DNA of 64,000 nt from JAAYOS01 sp050950785 (GTDB taxonomy: Bacteria; Bacillota; Clostridia; Oscillospirales; JAAYOS01): contig JBMNIG010000026.1 in the NCBI GenBank assembly GCA_050950785.1, positions 1 through 64,000 of the forward strand, given 5' to 3'. The position numbers and the translations under genes are program-made. The notes below the pieces were generated by a model that did no database searches, was not told where the DNA came from, and saw only the letters and a program-made list of their open reading frames with translations. Every line of letters begins with the position of its first letter. Within the stretch, counting starts at the first letter, position 1. Of the stretch, positions 34,776 to 43,386 are shown one piece after another.

Positions 34776-35801
34776 TTACTCAGTTATTATGCTCGAACCG
34801 CGTTTTGCCAGCCTGTGGCCCAACAAAACCTGTTTGGATACCTTTGGTTTTTCATCAATGACAGAGATAAGCAGTTTTGCCGATTCATATCCCATCTCGT
34901 AGTTGGGCTGCTCAATTGAGGTGATGTGGGGGTCTGTCAATAGACAGGTAATTGTATTATCGAATGCGGTAACCGCCAGCTCCTCAGGTATTTTTATCCC
35001 CATTTTCTTGGCTACATTTACACAGCAAGCAGCTATAACATCGTTGGTACAAACGATACCGTCAGGACGTTTTGTGCTTGGCAGAGAAAGCAGCTCTGTG
35101 ATAATGGAGTTTGTCTTTGCGATATATTCATCAAAGCTTCCAGATCCCGCCTCAAAGGCTGTGCGAATAATAAATTCATGATTTAATTCTAGTCCATTTT
35201 CCTCAAGTGCTCTTCTGAATCCATATTCTCTGTCTAACGCAAATTTAATGCGGTAACCATAAATATACTGCGGTGATATAAACGCAAGTCTACGCTTGCC
35301 GATTTCAATGAGATGATTTGTGATGTCACGTGTCGCTTCGTTGTTATCTATGGTAACAAGATTTGCCTTTGGAAAATACTCGTACTCATTGCATTGGACA
35401 ATAGGACATTTTGACAGTATCGACTCTGATATATCGGGAAGCAGTCGCATGTTTAGAAGTACGATCCCGCTAAACAGCCCTTCCTCAACATATTTCACAT
35501 ATGCATCAGCATCGTTTGGCTGAGTGATCGTTATCATTGTATCATAGCCAAGTTGTCTGGCGGCATCACAAATTCCATTAGTTATTTGAGTTACAGGGCT
35601 TGTTGTCAATACCAGGATCGTTTTTTTATTGGCATTCTGTGAAAAGCGTCCTCTTGGTCTTGGTTTGTAGTTGAGGGATTCAACAGCCTCCATGACTTGA
35701 CGCTTTGTTTCATCGCTAATCAATTTGTGCCCGTTAAGCACACGTGATACTGTTGATATTGACACGCCGGCCTTTTTTGCAACGTCCCTAATTGTCGCCA
35801 A
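34776..35801 (-). CDS. LacI-family transcriptional regulator
   Basis: A 341-residue repressor. The helix-turn-helix is at residues 3-24 (IRDVAKKAGVSISTVSRVL), with the hinge helix region SLNYKPRPRGRFSQN near 43-57. The periplasmic-binding-protein-like sensor domain covers 62-341 (FSGIVLLNMR, RRLAFISPQYIYGYR, DGIVCTNDVIAACCVNVAKKMGI, ELAVTAFDNTITCLLTDPHITSIEQP). The start is TTG 35801. It is divergent from the sugar isomerase-DUF6379 genes and most likely represses them, with a sugar or glycoside as inducer. Confidence 0.93.
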   Translation of the reverse strand: MATIRDVAKKAGVSISTVSRVLNGHKLISDETKRQVMEAVESLNYKPRPRGRFSQNANKKTILVLTTSPVTQITNGICDAARQLGYDTMITITQPNDADAYVKYVEEGLFSGIVLLNMRLLPDISESILSKCPIVQCNEYEYFPKANLVTIDNNEATRDITNHLIEIGKRRLAFISPQYIYGYRIKFALDREYGFRRALEENGLELNHEFIIRTAFEAGSGSFDEYIAKTNSIITELLSLPSTKRPDGIVCTNDVIAACCVNVAKKMGIKIPEELAVTAFDNTITCLLTDPHITSIEQPNYEMGYESAKLLISVIDEKPKVSKQVLLGHRLAKRGSSIITE

Positions 35802-36015
35802 GTCATCACATCCTGTTGGTGGTATTAATAATGGCCAATTTTCGACATTTCAAATACTATCATAATGCATTTGTTTCGTCAATGACTTCAATAAAGTTGC
35901 ATATAAAAGTTGCATAAGATAAATAAAGAATAATAAATATTAGTTTGATTAGCAGCGAACTTATCATATTTATCCAACAGATTTATACAATAGTGAAAGC
36001 TGATGCACTGATAGT

Positions 36016-36026
36016 ATTGCGCAAAT
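36016..36026. promoter_or_regulatory. candidate LacI-type operator
   Basis: ATTGCGCAAAT contains the CG-centred palindrome TTGCGCAA typical of LacI-family operators. It is 25 bases upstream of the -35 box of the isomerase promoter, between the divergent LacI and isomerase genes. Confidence 0.35.
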
Positions 36027-36050
36027 ATTACGAAATATTATGAAACAATA

Positions 36051-36079
36051 TTGACTGTGTTTATGAAACATCCTATAAT
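36051..36079 (+). promoter_or_regulatory. strong sigma-A promoter of the isomerase-DUF6379 operon
   Basis: TTGACT at 36051-36056 and TATAAT at 36074-36079 with exactly 17 bases between. The start codon is 70 bases downstream. Confidence 0.75.
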
Positions 36080-36148
36080 AGTTTACAGAACAATTTTAAT
36101 ATCAACGCATAAAACGTATTATTACAAGATAGAGGAGGACATCAAAAT

Positions 36149-37027
36149 ATGACTGTAGAAAAAAAGGGTCCCAAACGGGGAGTGTCCACTTACTGCTATG
36201 TAGGTGAACTGAATACTACAATGACACTTGAAGATTGCTTCCTTGATATGTATGACATGGGGGCTACGGGTCTGGAAATCCTTGCAGACGGCATAATCGA
36301 GGGTTATCCTATCCCGACAAAGGAGTGGCTAAACAATTGGTTTGCTCTAATTGCCAAGTATAACATAAAACCTGTTGAGTATGGGCACTGGATAGAATCC
36401 CGCCTGTACGGGGATCACGAATTGGATGTAGAAGAGTCTTATGCCATGCTCTCCCATGACATTAAACTCGCAAGCTACCTTGGTTTCAATGTTATGCGTA
36501 CAAAGCTTGGTGTTATTGATGAGACACTTACTCCTGTGAAAAACTGGCGTGAGATCATAAAGCGCGCATTGCCATTAGCAGAAAAGTATAATGTTGTGAT
36601 GTGTCCTGAAATACATGCACCTACACTTCTTAAAGATAGAATGATCGAGGAGTACTGTGAGTTCATCGATAAGGAACAGACAAAACACTTTGGCCTAAAC
36701 ATTGACTTTGGAGTTTTCCAGATTGATAATCCGATGTTTCGTAATATCCCGGGTTGGGATCCGAACAGACCTACATACAGTGAACCGGAGGATATAATTC
36801 CACTGCTACCATATACATATTGCTGCCATGCAAAGTTCTACGATATGAACGAGAATTTTGAAGAGACTACTATTCCTTACGAAAAGATCGTAACAATCAT
36901 GAAAGACCATGGTTGGGACGGTTATTTGTTAAGCGAATATGAGGGGAAAAACAAAGACGTGCCTGGGTATGTTACTACTCAACTACGCCGTCAACATATA
37001 ATGTTGAAACGTATACTTGGTGAATGA
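36149..37027 (+). CDS. TIM-barrel sugar isomerase/epimerase-like protein, putative C-glycoside deglycosidase alpha subunit
   Basis: A 292-residue protein of the xylose-isomerase-like TIM-barrel superfamily. The four expected metal ligands are visible: Glu in VMCPEIHAP (near 154), Asp in FGLNIDFGVFQ (near 188), His in YCCHAKFYDM (near 229) and Glu in YLLSEYEGKN (near 269). The next gene encodes a DUF6379 protein. In known bacterial C-glycoside deglycosidases the catalytic subunit is a TIM-barrel protein of this type, paired with a small DUF6379 beta subunit. The pair is therefore a candidate enzyme of that kind. The ATG follows GAGGAGG. A sugar epimerase role is the alternative. Confidence 0.75.
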   Translation: MTVEKKGPKRGVSTYCYVGELNTTMTLEDCFLDMYDMGATGLEILADGIIEGYPIPTKEWLNNWFALIAKYNIKPVEYGHWIESRLYGDHELDVEESYAMLSHDIKLASYLGFNVMRTKLGVIDETLTPVKNWREIIKRALPLAEKYNVVMCPEIHAPTLLKDRMIEEYCEFIDKEQTKHFGLNIDFGVFQIDNPMFRNIPGWDPNRPTYSEPEDIIPLLPYTYCCHAKFYDMNENFEETTIPYEKIVTIMKDHGWDGYLLSEYEGKNKDVPGYVTTQLRRQHIMLKRILGE

Positions 37028-37101
37028 TCCCGTGAGACTGGATTATATATTTGCAATATTTACTTATCCGGCGAAATTTACGTAGCAAAGGAGTGCTTAT
37101 A

Positions 37102-37518
37102 ATGCTTGAAAGGGAAGTTGTACAGCATAGAGGCTTTAGAAATGTTGTTAAAGACGGTGAGGTCATCGGGTTTCAAGTTCGCATACGTCTGACCGGTTAT
37201 CGCGGAGCATGGCTGTCGCAAATACGCTTTCACTCTGTTATTGTAGATGGGGTTGAATATGGAAAAGATGTTGTGACCTGGACGATTAGCGGTATCGAGT
37301 ATACTGTGGACGAGATGAAAACTCTTGGCCGTGTGATGTGGCCCTTGAATGAGACTGCAACACTGACAGTTAAAAAACCGGGGGGTCTCTCGCAGGGAGA
37401 GCACGAGGTTGCGGTTATATTTGGACATATAGCATCATACATCCCACCACGTGTGGACGATATGTATATTGAGAGAGCAAAGGCCAACCCCAACACCCGA
37501 AAGCTGATCATTGTCTAA
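37102..37518 (+). CDS. DUF6379 protein, putative C-glycoside deglycosidase beta subunit
   Basis: A small all-beta protein of 138 residues: VVQHRGFRNVVKDGEVIGFQ at the start, FQVRIRLTGYRGAWLSQI, VIVDGVEYGKDVVTWTISGI and WPLNETATLTVKKPGGLSQGEHEVAV, ending with IPPRVDDMYIERAKAN. This matches the DUF6379 family, whose characterised members are the beta subunits of C-glycoside deglycosidases. The start ATG 37102 follows GGAGT. An open frame 17 codons longer lacks a ribosome binding site. It lies 74 bases after the TIM-barrel gene and is closed by a terminator. Confidence 0.82.
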   Translation: MLEREVVQHRGFRNVVKDGEVIGFQVRIRLTGYRGAWLSQIRFHSVIVDGVEYGKDVVTWTISGIEYTVDEMKTLGRVMWPLNETATLTVKKPGGLSQGEHEVAVIFGHIASYIPPRVDDMYIERAKANPNTRKLIIV

Positions 37519-37535
37519 TAGTCTAATATCATAAA

Positions 37536-37583
37536 AAAGGTTGCTTTATTTGGTGATAAATCATCAAGCAAAGCAACCTTTAA
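37536..37583 (+). terminator. terminator of the isomerase-DUF6379 operon
   Basis: AAAGGTTGCTTT and AAAGCAACCTTT form a 12-bp stem around a partly paired 22-base loop. It ends at 37581, shortly after the DUF6379 stop. Confidence 0.75.
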
Positions 37584-37854
37584 TAATGTACGCTTGGGGA
37601 AGTCTCGCAAGCGTGGACAAGTAGACTTCATTCGAAAGGAAACGTAGTAACAACGAATTACGAAAATCAGCGGAGGCCATAGTTACCATGTAAAGATATG
37701 GGAAATGTCGAAGAATCGCAAGTCTGAAGTAGGAAAGAAGATTGGTGTGAAAGCAGAATACTTTGGGAACAAAGTCTTGTAACTCTTTATTTACAATTCG
37801 AACAAGTTATGATTTAATAGGAAGGTAGTATCAATTTTTTGGAGTGGAATTAGC
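37584..37854. other. unassigned intergenic stretch
   Basis: About 270 bases with balanced base composition between a terminator and the SDR gene. No frame has a start with a ribosome binding site. The region does not look like AT-rich spacer and may hold a small RNA or the remnant of an element, but I recognise no known motif. The promoter of the SDR gene must be near 37780-37830. Confidence 0.3.
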
Positions 37855-38592
37855 ATGAAGTCTAGGACAGTATTGATTACCGGTGCATCGAGAGGTATCG
37901 GTGCTGCAACGGCGCGTGCATTTTCTCGTGATGGTTATAACGTGGCAATCAACTACTTCCGCTCTTATGATCCTGCAGTGAAGTTGAAAAATGATATTGA
38001 AGCAGGCGGTGGGCGAGCTGAAATATATCAAGCCGATGTTTCTGACAATGATGCTGTAGAGGATATGGTCAGTGCGGTTCAAAATGATTTTGGCAGGATT
38101 GATGTATTGGTAAACAATGCAGGAATAGCAGGACAGAGGTTGCTTACCGACATTACCATAGAAGAGTGGGAACGGATGTTTGCTGTCAATATGACTGGTG
38201 TTTTTCTGTGCTCCAAACATGTTGCCAAGCAAATGATCTCGCGCAAATCCGGCAAAATCATCAATATTTCTTCTATATGGGGTATGACGGGCTCATCATG
38301 CGAGGTGCATTATTCCGCGTCAAAAGCTGCGGTAATTGGCTTTACAAAAGCGCTTGCCAAGGAGTTGGGACCGTCAAACATTCAAGTAAACTGTGTTGCA
38401 CCCGGGGTCATAGAAACAGAGATGAATGGCAGCCTTACTATAGAAGATATCATGGCATTAAAGGATGCAACCCCCCTTGAAAGGATCGGGAAACCGGAAG
38501 AAGTGGCTGAAACAATTTTGTTTTTGGCGTCTGAAAAGGCTGACTTTATTACAGGTCAGGTATTGAGCCCTAACGGCGGTATTGTTATATAG
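37855..38592 (+). CDS. SDR oxidoreductase, FabG-like (possibly EF-P 5-aminopentanone reductase, YmfI-like)
   Basis: A 245-residue short-chain dehydrogenase. It has the NADP loop TGASRGIGAATARAF at residues 9-23, NNAGIAG near 87, the catalytic Ser in IINISSIWGMTGSS near 138, Tyr-x-x-x-Lys in HYSASKAA near 151, and VNCVAPGVIETEMN near 180. SIWGMTGSSCEVHYSASKAA resembles the Firmicute enzymes named EF-P 5-aminopentanone reductase, so it may serve elongation factor P modification. Its position between DUF6379 and a sugar transporter also allows reduction of a keto-sugar. The ATG follows TTGGAGTGG. Confidence 0.85.
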   Translation: MKSRTVLITGASRGIGAATARAFSRDGYNVAINYFRSYDPAVKLKNDIEAGGGRAEIYQADVSDNDAVEDMVSAVQNDFGRIDVLVNNAGIAGQRLLTDITIEEWERMFAVNMTGVFLCSKHVAKQMISRKSGKIINISSIWGMTGSSCEVHYSASKAAVIGFTKALAKELGPSNIQVNCVAPGVIETEMNGSLTIEDIMALKDATPLERIGKPEEVAETILFLASEKADFITGQVLSPNGGIVI

Positions 38593-38635
38593 AAAAAAGT
38601 GAGAATTTTATATATAGAGAAAGGAAGTAAAAACA

Positions 38636-39793
38636 TTGAGCAAAGCAGTTAAGGGTAAGCTGTGGAACAAGAATTTTACTATTTTGTTCATAGCAAATAT
38701 TGTGGCCATGATAGGGTTTCAGATGATAAATCCCAATATGGCGGCTTATGCAACTTCTTTGGGTGCAAAAGAGAGCGCCCTTGGTACTATTACAGCCGTG
38801 TTTGCGTTAGCGGCACTTGTTGCCAGACCTTTTTCCGGAAAGGCCGCCGATAGGCTTGATAACAAAACAATGATTTTTGTGTCTCTTCTATGTATAACCG
38901 CATCGCAAATCGTATATGTAGTTGCCAACAATATGTCTATATTGCTTCCCGTTCGATTTTTACACGGATTGTTTTTTGGGTTGAATTCAACTTTAGTTAT
39001 GACGATGGCATCTAGGGCTCTTCCGGAGGACCGTATGGGTTCCGGTATGGGGATATTCAGTCTTGGACAAGTTATATCTTTCAGCCTCGGACCATACATA
39101 GGAATATACATAGCTAAGAATTTGGGTTACAATCGTCTCTTTATATTTGCGGCAGTCTTTTCCTCAATTGCGGCGGTGCTTATACTGTTTACAACTAAAA
39201 TAAGGATTGTTGAAAACGGGGAGACCAATGGTAAAGAACCATTTTGGAAAACCTTTTTTGCACCGGAGGCGATTGGACCTTGTACGATTGCCCTTCTCAC
39301 CTCGACAACTTTCGGTGCCATAAACACATTCCTGGTTCTCCATGCCGATGACAGAGGAGTTGCAGACATAGGAATGTTTTTTATGGTCAATGCTGTCACT
39401 ACGTTTTTGTGTCGCCCCCTGGTTTCGCGTTACATTGACAGGGTATCTATGAAATGGATCCTTTACCCGAGCATTATATGTTTGATTGGCTCCATGGCTA
39501 CAATTGGTTTAGCAAATAGTCTTGTATTATTTTTGCTAGGTGCCGTCTTGTTTGGTATAGGCAATGCGGGTGGTCAGCCGGCAATGCAAGCAATGAGCCT
39601 TAAATCCGTTGGAGTTGACCGGCGAGGCGCTGCAAGCGGAACGTATTATATAGGCTTGGATCTGGGAAATACTGTGGGACCGATAATGGCCAGTTTGGTG
39701 TCGGGTCAGTTTGGTTACGGTAATGCATTTTTGAGCATGATGATCCCTCTTGCATTGAGTTTGGTTGTCACTTTCTTTATCGATAGGAAATAA
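38636..39793 (+). CDS. MFS transporter
   Basis: A 385-residue major facilitator with twelve predicted helices. MFS signatures are seen after helix 2 (ARPFSGKAADRLDNKT, near residue 62) and after helix 8 (CRPLVSRYIDRVSMKW, near 262). It resembles small drug or sugar-metabolite facilitators. In this cluster it could import the glycoside or export the aglycone. The TTG start at 38636 follows AAAGGAAG. It begins 43 bases after the SDR stop and is probably in one operon with it. The downstream palindromic repeat ends the transcript. Confidence 0.88.
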   Translation: MSKAVKGKLWNKNFTILFIANIVAMIGFQMINPNMAAYATSLGAKESALGTITAVFALAALVARPFSGKAADRLDNKTMIFVSLLCITASQIVYVVANNMSILLPVRFLHGLFFGLNSTLVMTMASRALPEDRMGSGMGIFSLGQVISFSLGPYIGIYIAKNLGYNRLFIFAAVFSSIAAVLILFTTKIRIVENGETNGKEPFWKTFFAPEAIGPCTIALLTSTTFGAINTFLVLHADDRGVADIGMFFMVNAVTTFLCRPLVSRYIDRVSMKWILYPSIICLIGSMATIGLANSLVLFLLGAVLFGIGNAGGQPAMQAMSLKSVGVDRRGAASGTYYIGLDLGNTVGPIMASLVSGQFGYGNAFLSMMIPLALSLVVTFFIDRK

Positions 39794-39826
39794 AACAACA
39801 AAAGACGATGAACAACTCTGTAGAGT

Positions 39827-39889
39827 CAAGGGGACGGTTCCCTCGTCTTGGAGTCAACTCCGAGATAAAAGAACCGTCCCCTTGTTTTT
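39827..39889. repeat. palindromic repeat element, family copy 2 (with terminator T run)
   Basis: CAAGGGGACGGTTCCCTCGT, CTTGGAGT...ACTCCGAG, then AAAAGAACCGTCCCCTTG followed by TTTTTC. It is the best-preserved palindrome of the family, between the convergent MFS and isomerase genes, and it has terminator form on the plus strand. Confidence 0.75.
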
Positions 39890-39912
39890 CTATTTGTTCC
39901 CCGATCTAAGTT

Positions 39913-40872
39913 TTAGGCCCACCACATTTCACCGGGCTGTTCGTAAACGAGAACATTCTTGAGAAGTGCAATAGCTTTCTCAAGTCCCTCCTTGGGCGAC
40001 ATCATGCTGTCTTCGTGCTCGATGCTAAGTGCGCCATCATAACCAACTGTTCTAAGCGCTGTAACGATTTCCTTCCACTGCTGCTCGCCGGTGCCGTATC
40101 CGATAGTACGGAATGACCATGCACGTCCTGCGACATCACCATAGTGTTTATTGTCGAGGACACCGATTCTTGCAATGTTATATGCGTCAAGACGAGTGTC
40201 CTTAGCGTGGAAATGGAATATCGCGTCGCCTAGCATACGGATGGAAGCAACGGGATCCATTCCCTGCCAAATAAGATGGCTCGGGTCAAAGTTTGCTCCA
40301 ATTTCAGGTCCAACAGCCTCTCGCAACTTAAGCAGAGTTTCAGTATTGTAAACACAGAAGCCTGGATGCATTTCAAATGCAATTTTTGTTACGCCGTGTG
40401 AACGGGCAAACTCAACGGTCTTCTTCCAATACGGAATCAGAACCTCATTCCACTGGTAGTCCAGGATCTTAAGAAAATCGTCCGGCCACGGACATGTGAC
40501 CCAGTTGGGCGTTGTGTCGCCAGGGGCACCGCCAGGACAGCCTGAGAATGTTATTACAGTGTCGATTCCCAGCTTTTCGGCAAACAATACCGCAGTTTCG
40601 AAGTCGGCTTGGAATTTTGCTGCGACTTCCTTATTTGGGTGGATAGCGTTTCCGTGCGCACTGATAGCGCTGATTTCCAAATTGTACTTTTGGAGAAGTT
40701 CTTTTAGCTCTTCAATGGGTTTTTCGCCATTGATATAGGGCAGGGTATGGGTGTTTCCGGGGAATCCACCTGCTCCAAGCTCTACGGTTTGTACTCCAAG
40801 TCCCGATAGATATTCTAATGATTCTTCAAGGGACATACCATAAAGCGGTACAGTAAGAACACCTAATTTCAT
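39913..40872 (-). CDS. sugar phosphate isomerase/epimerase-like TIM-barrel protein
   Basis: A 319-residue member of the xylose-isomerase-like superfamily. Metal ligands appear as Glu in KIAFEMHPGF (near 168), Asp in IGANFDPSHLIWQG (near 195), His in FHFHAKDTRLD (near 222) and Glu in ALSIEHEDSMM (near 290). The N-terminus KLGVLTVPLYGMSLEESLEYL and GAGGFPG fit ketose epimerase or keto-glycoside-processing relatives. It is the last gene of the minus-strand operon headed by the Gfo/Idh/MocA oxidoreductase, 74 bases after the previous gene. The substrate is unknown. Confidence 0.85.
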   Translation of the reverse strand: MKLGVLTVPLYGMSLEESLEYLSGLGVQTVELGAGGFPGNTHTLPYINGEKPIEELKELLQKYNLEISAISAHGNAIHPNKEVAAKFQADFETAVLFAEKLGIDTVITFSGCPGGAPGDTTPNWVTCPWPDDFLKILDYQWNEVLIPYWKKTVEFARSHGVTKIAFEMHPGFCVYNTETLLKLREAVGPEIGANFDPSHLIWQGMDPVASIRMLGDAIFHFHAKDTRLDAYNIARIGVLDNKHYGDVAGRAWSFRTIGYGTGEQQWKEIVTALRTVGYDGALSIEHEDSMMSPKEGLEKAIALLKNVLVYEQPGEMWWA

Positions 40873-40946
40873 AGGATCAACTCCTAACTTAATATTGCTT
40901 ACAATATCCGCAGTAGAAATAATTGTATTGTAAAAACTATCGATTA

Positions 40947-41801
40947 CTAGACGTTGTTTTTGAGATATTCAAAATCTTCTCTGAGGCATTGGATCCTGTC
41001 TTTTGGTTCATTGTAGCTGTATTCACGCTCAACGATATAAGCAATACAGCCTTGGGCGTCGGCCGCAGCCTTTACAGCCTTCCAGTCGATAATGCCCTGA
41101 CCGGAAGCGACATTGATCTTCATGCGCTCTTCGAGCATTTTGAGGATCTCAGGAGGTATTATCGGCTTTCCGTTTTCATCAAATTTGATAGGTGGACGAT
41201 CCTCGCCATTTTTAGAACGTGGTTTCGGCTCATCTACACCGATGACCTTGCCATTCTCTTTAACATGTATTGCTGCAAATCGTCCCGCGTGTGTGTTAAT
41301 GTACTCAACCGGATCGATACCGGCTGCAGAGGCCCAACCGCAATCCAACTGTATCACGACATATTCAGGGTCTGTGTTTTTTATTAGGATATCCAGTAGA
41401 TATTCGTCATCGACCTTCCAAAACTCTTGGGTGTGGTTGTGATAACCAACTTTCAAGCCATATTGAGAGGCTTTTTTGCCCAGCTCGTTAAGTTTGGTTG
41501 CCAGTTCCAATGTCTCCTCGCGATTGGAGAAATGATGCATTGGGCAAATGATAAACTTAGCGCCTAATTCGGCCAGAAAAGGTATTTCTTCTTCAATTTT
41601 GTCAAGCATAACATGGGACGAGATCACCTCAATGCCTGTTTCATCCAGCACTGCTTTGATCTCGGCTGCAGAACGACCTTCGTAACCCCCGGAGAGCTCG
41701 ACACCTGCGTAGCCGATTTCGGCTGCGGTTCGGATTTTATCCAGCATATTCATATCGGATTCCATTCCGAATGAATATGTGGCAAGGTATACTTTTTCCA
41801 T
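40947..41801 (-). CDS. sugar phosphate isomerase/epimerase-like TIM-barrel protein
   Basis: A 284-residue TIM barrel of the same superfamily, shorter than its neighbour. Visible segments are VYLATYSFGMESDMNMLDKI at the start, VELSGGYEGRSAAEIKAVL, KVGYHNHTQEF near 132, VIQLDCGWASAAGIDPVEYI near 166, AAIHVKENGKVIG near 192, and IAYIVEREYSYNEP near 257. The pattern suggests 2-keto-myo-inositol or 3-keto-glycoside processing enzymes. It lies between the oxidoreductase and the third isomerase on the minus strand. The gap to the oxidoreductase holds a stable hairpin. Confidence 0.83.
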   Translation of the reverse strand: MEKVYLATYSFGMESDMNMLDKIRTAAEIGYAGVELSGGYEGRSAAEIKAVLDETGIEVISSHVMLDKIEEEIPFLAELGAKFIICPMHHFSNREETLELATKLNELGKKASQYGLKVGYHNHTQEFWKVDDEYLLDILIKNTDPEYVVIQLDCGWASAAGIDPVEYINTHAGRFAAIHVKENGKVIGVDEPKPRSKNGEDRPPIKFDENGKPIIPPEILKMLEERMKINVASGQGIIDWKAVKAAADAQGCIAYIVEREYSYNEPKDRIQCLREDFEYLKNNV

Positions 41802-41847
41802 AATGACTCCCTCTGTGATTATTACTGTCTAACCATACTTTGTGTTC

Positions 41848-41883
41848 GTCCTGTGCAAGACATGAACATATCTCGCACAGGAC
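41848..41883. repeat. hairpin in the intercistronic gap of the oxidoreductase operon
   Basis: GTCCTGTGC and GCACAGGAC form a perfect 9-bp stem around 18 bases. There is no T run, so it is more likely an mRNA-processing or stability element than a full terminator. Confidence 0.5.
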
Positions 41884-41968
41884 AAACTTATGAACAACTT
41901 AATTGGTATATGCTCAATTACTGCTCAACTAAAGTAGTGATGCAGACTGAAGTAACTAATGAAAAGGA

Positions 41969-43084
41969 TTAGAACGTAATCAGCTGGCCAGTTTCTGAAG
42001 ACTTATAGATAGCATCTAGGATCTTTGTAACTGTGAATGCTTGCTCAGGCTGTACTATGAGAATGCTCTGATCGTTTGCCTCGATAGCATCAAGCCAAAG
42101 TTTTGCTTCCATGTTCTGGGGAGAAAGTGTTGAACCTGGGAAGAAGTCAACACCTCTGGGTGTTCCGACATCAGGCCTAATAATAGCGGTTTTGTCGGCA
42201 ATAACAGTGTTGATTCTCAGCCCGGTGTTAGTTCCTTGATCGGCGACCATGTCAGCACCGGCCTTAGTACCACAGAGGGTGGTCTGAGCTTCGCGGACAT
42301 CAAGACTATTGAGGGCCCAGGAAGCCTCGAGAAAAATGACAGCACCGTTTTCCATGGTAATAAATCCGAAAGCTGAATCTTCAACCTCATAGGTTTTGTT
42401 GTCCCAGGTACCCATCATGTTACCTTGGTTGCCCGGCTCAAGGAGCTTGCCGAGGATCTCGAAGGATTTGCCCATTACACTCTTTGGTTTGTAGTTGTCC
42501 ATCATCCAAAGTGTAAGGTCAAGTGCATGGGTTCCGATGTCTATCAATGGACCGCCACCCTGCTGGGATTTGTCAGGAAATACGCCCCATGTAGGAACTC
42601 CGCGGCGGCGAATTGCGTGTGCTCTTGCGTAATAGATATCGCCGAGTTGATCTTCTTCGCAGAGTTTCTTAAGAGTGAGGCTGTCGGTGCGATAGCGGTT
42701 CTGATAACCGATTGTAAACAGTTTTCCGCTCTTCTTCCAAGCATCCATCATCTTTTGGGCGTCTTCGGTACTTGCTGCCATGGGCTTTTCACAGATAACA
42801 TGCTTTCCGGCTTCAAAAGCGGCTACTGTAATCTCGCAGTGGGATACGTTCGGTGTCAACACGTGAACGTCATCGATCGTGGGATCCTTCAGCAGTTCTC
42901 TGTAATCAGTGTAAACTTTGGCATCGGGAGTACCATACTTCTTTGCTGCAGCTTCAGCTCTCTCCGGTATAATGTCACAGAAAGCGACCATTTCGCATCT
43001 GTCAGCAAAGGCTTGTAGCGCCGGCATGTGCTTTTGGTTAGCAATGCCTCCACATCCAATGATACCTGTCCTAACTTTTGCCAT
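41969..43084 (-). CDS. Gfo/Idh/MocA-family oxidoreductase (putative glycoside 3-dehydrogenase)
   Basis: A 371-residue NAD(P)-dependent oxidoreductase. Rossmann loop GIIGCGGIANQKHMPAL at residues 8-24, the catalytic EKP motif in HVICEKPMAASTEDA near 94, and a conserved His in LIDIGTHALDLTLWMMDN near 184. Family members oxidise sugar hydroxyls. In C-glycoside and 3-keto-glycoside pathways a protein of this family makes the 3-oxo-sugar that the TIM-barrel enzymes then cleave or epimerise. Good ribosome binding site AGGAGGTTC before the ATG. First gene of the minus-strand operon. Confidence 0.88.
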   Translation of the reverse strand: MAKVRTGIIGCGGIANQKHMPALQAFADRCEMVAFCDIIPERAEAAAKKYGTPDAKVYTDYRELLKDPTIDDVHVLTPNVSHCEITVAAFEAGKHVICEKPMAASTEDAQKMMDAWKKSGKLFTIGYQNRYRTDSLTLKKLCEEDQLGDIYYARAHAIRRRGVPTWGVFPDKSQQGGGPLIDIGTHALDLTLWMMDNYKPKSVMGKSFEILGKLLEPGNQGNMMGTWDNKTYEVEDSAFGFITMENGAVIFLEASWALNSLDVREAQTTLCGTKAGADMVADQGTNTGLRINTVIADKTAIIRPDVGTPRGVDFFPGSTLSPQNMEAKLWLDAIEANDQSILIVQPEQAFTVTKILDAIYKSSETGQLITF

Positions 43085-43188
43085 AAATGAACCTCCTAAA
43101 CCTTGTTATTCATTAAATAGTGCGGGGTATGTAATTAGCGAAAAAAACTAGAAAAAGCAAAACAAATCGCACTATATATCCACCAGAT

Positions 43189-43217
43189 ATTATACAACAC
43201 ACGCCAATGATTGGCAA
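43189..43217 (-). promoter_or_regulatory. promoter of the oxidoreductase operon with palindromic operator
   Basis: On the minus strand TTGCCA (complement of 43212-43217) and TATAAT (complement of 43189-43194) are 17 bases apart. The -35 box and spacer are overlapped by the 13-base palindrome GCCAATGATTGGC at 43203-43215, an obvious repressor site and a candidate target of the LacI protein encoded at 34776-35801. Confidence 0.65.
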
Positions 43218-43386
43218 GCAGATGAAAAAATAAAGTTGCCTAAATGTAAAAGAAAATGTTTACTTTCAATAATATATTCAAAAAAATACAACTATTCTTA
43301 TGATAAGACATTTAACCCCATTGGCCAACATAGAAATAATGTATGGAGAGCCGATTTTCTTTACAGTCAGCGGAGGGGGTGAAGGC

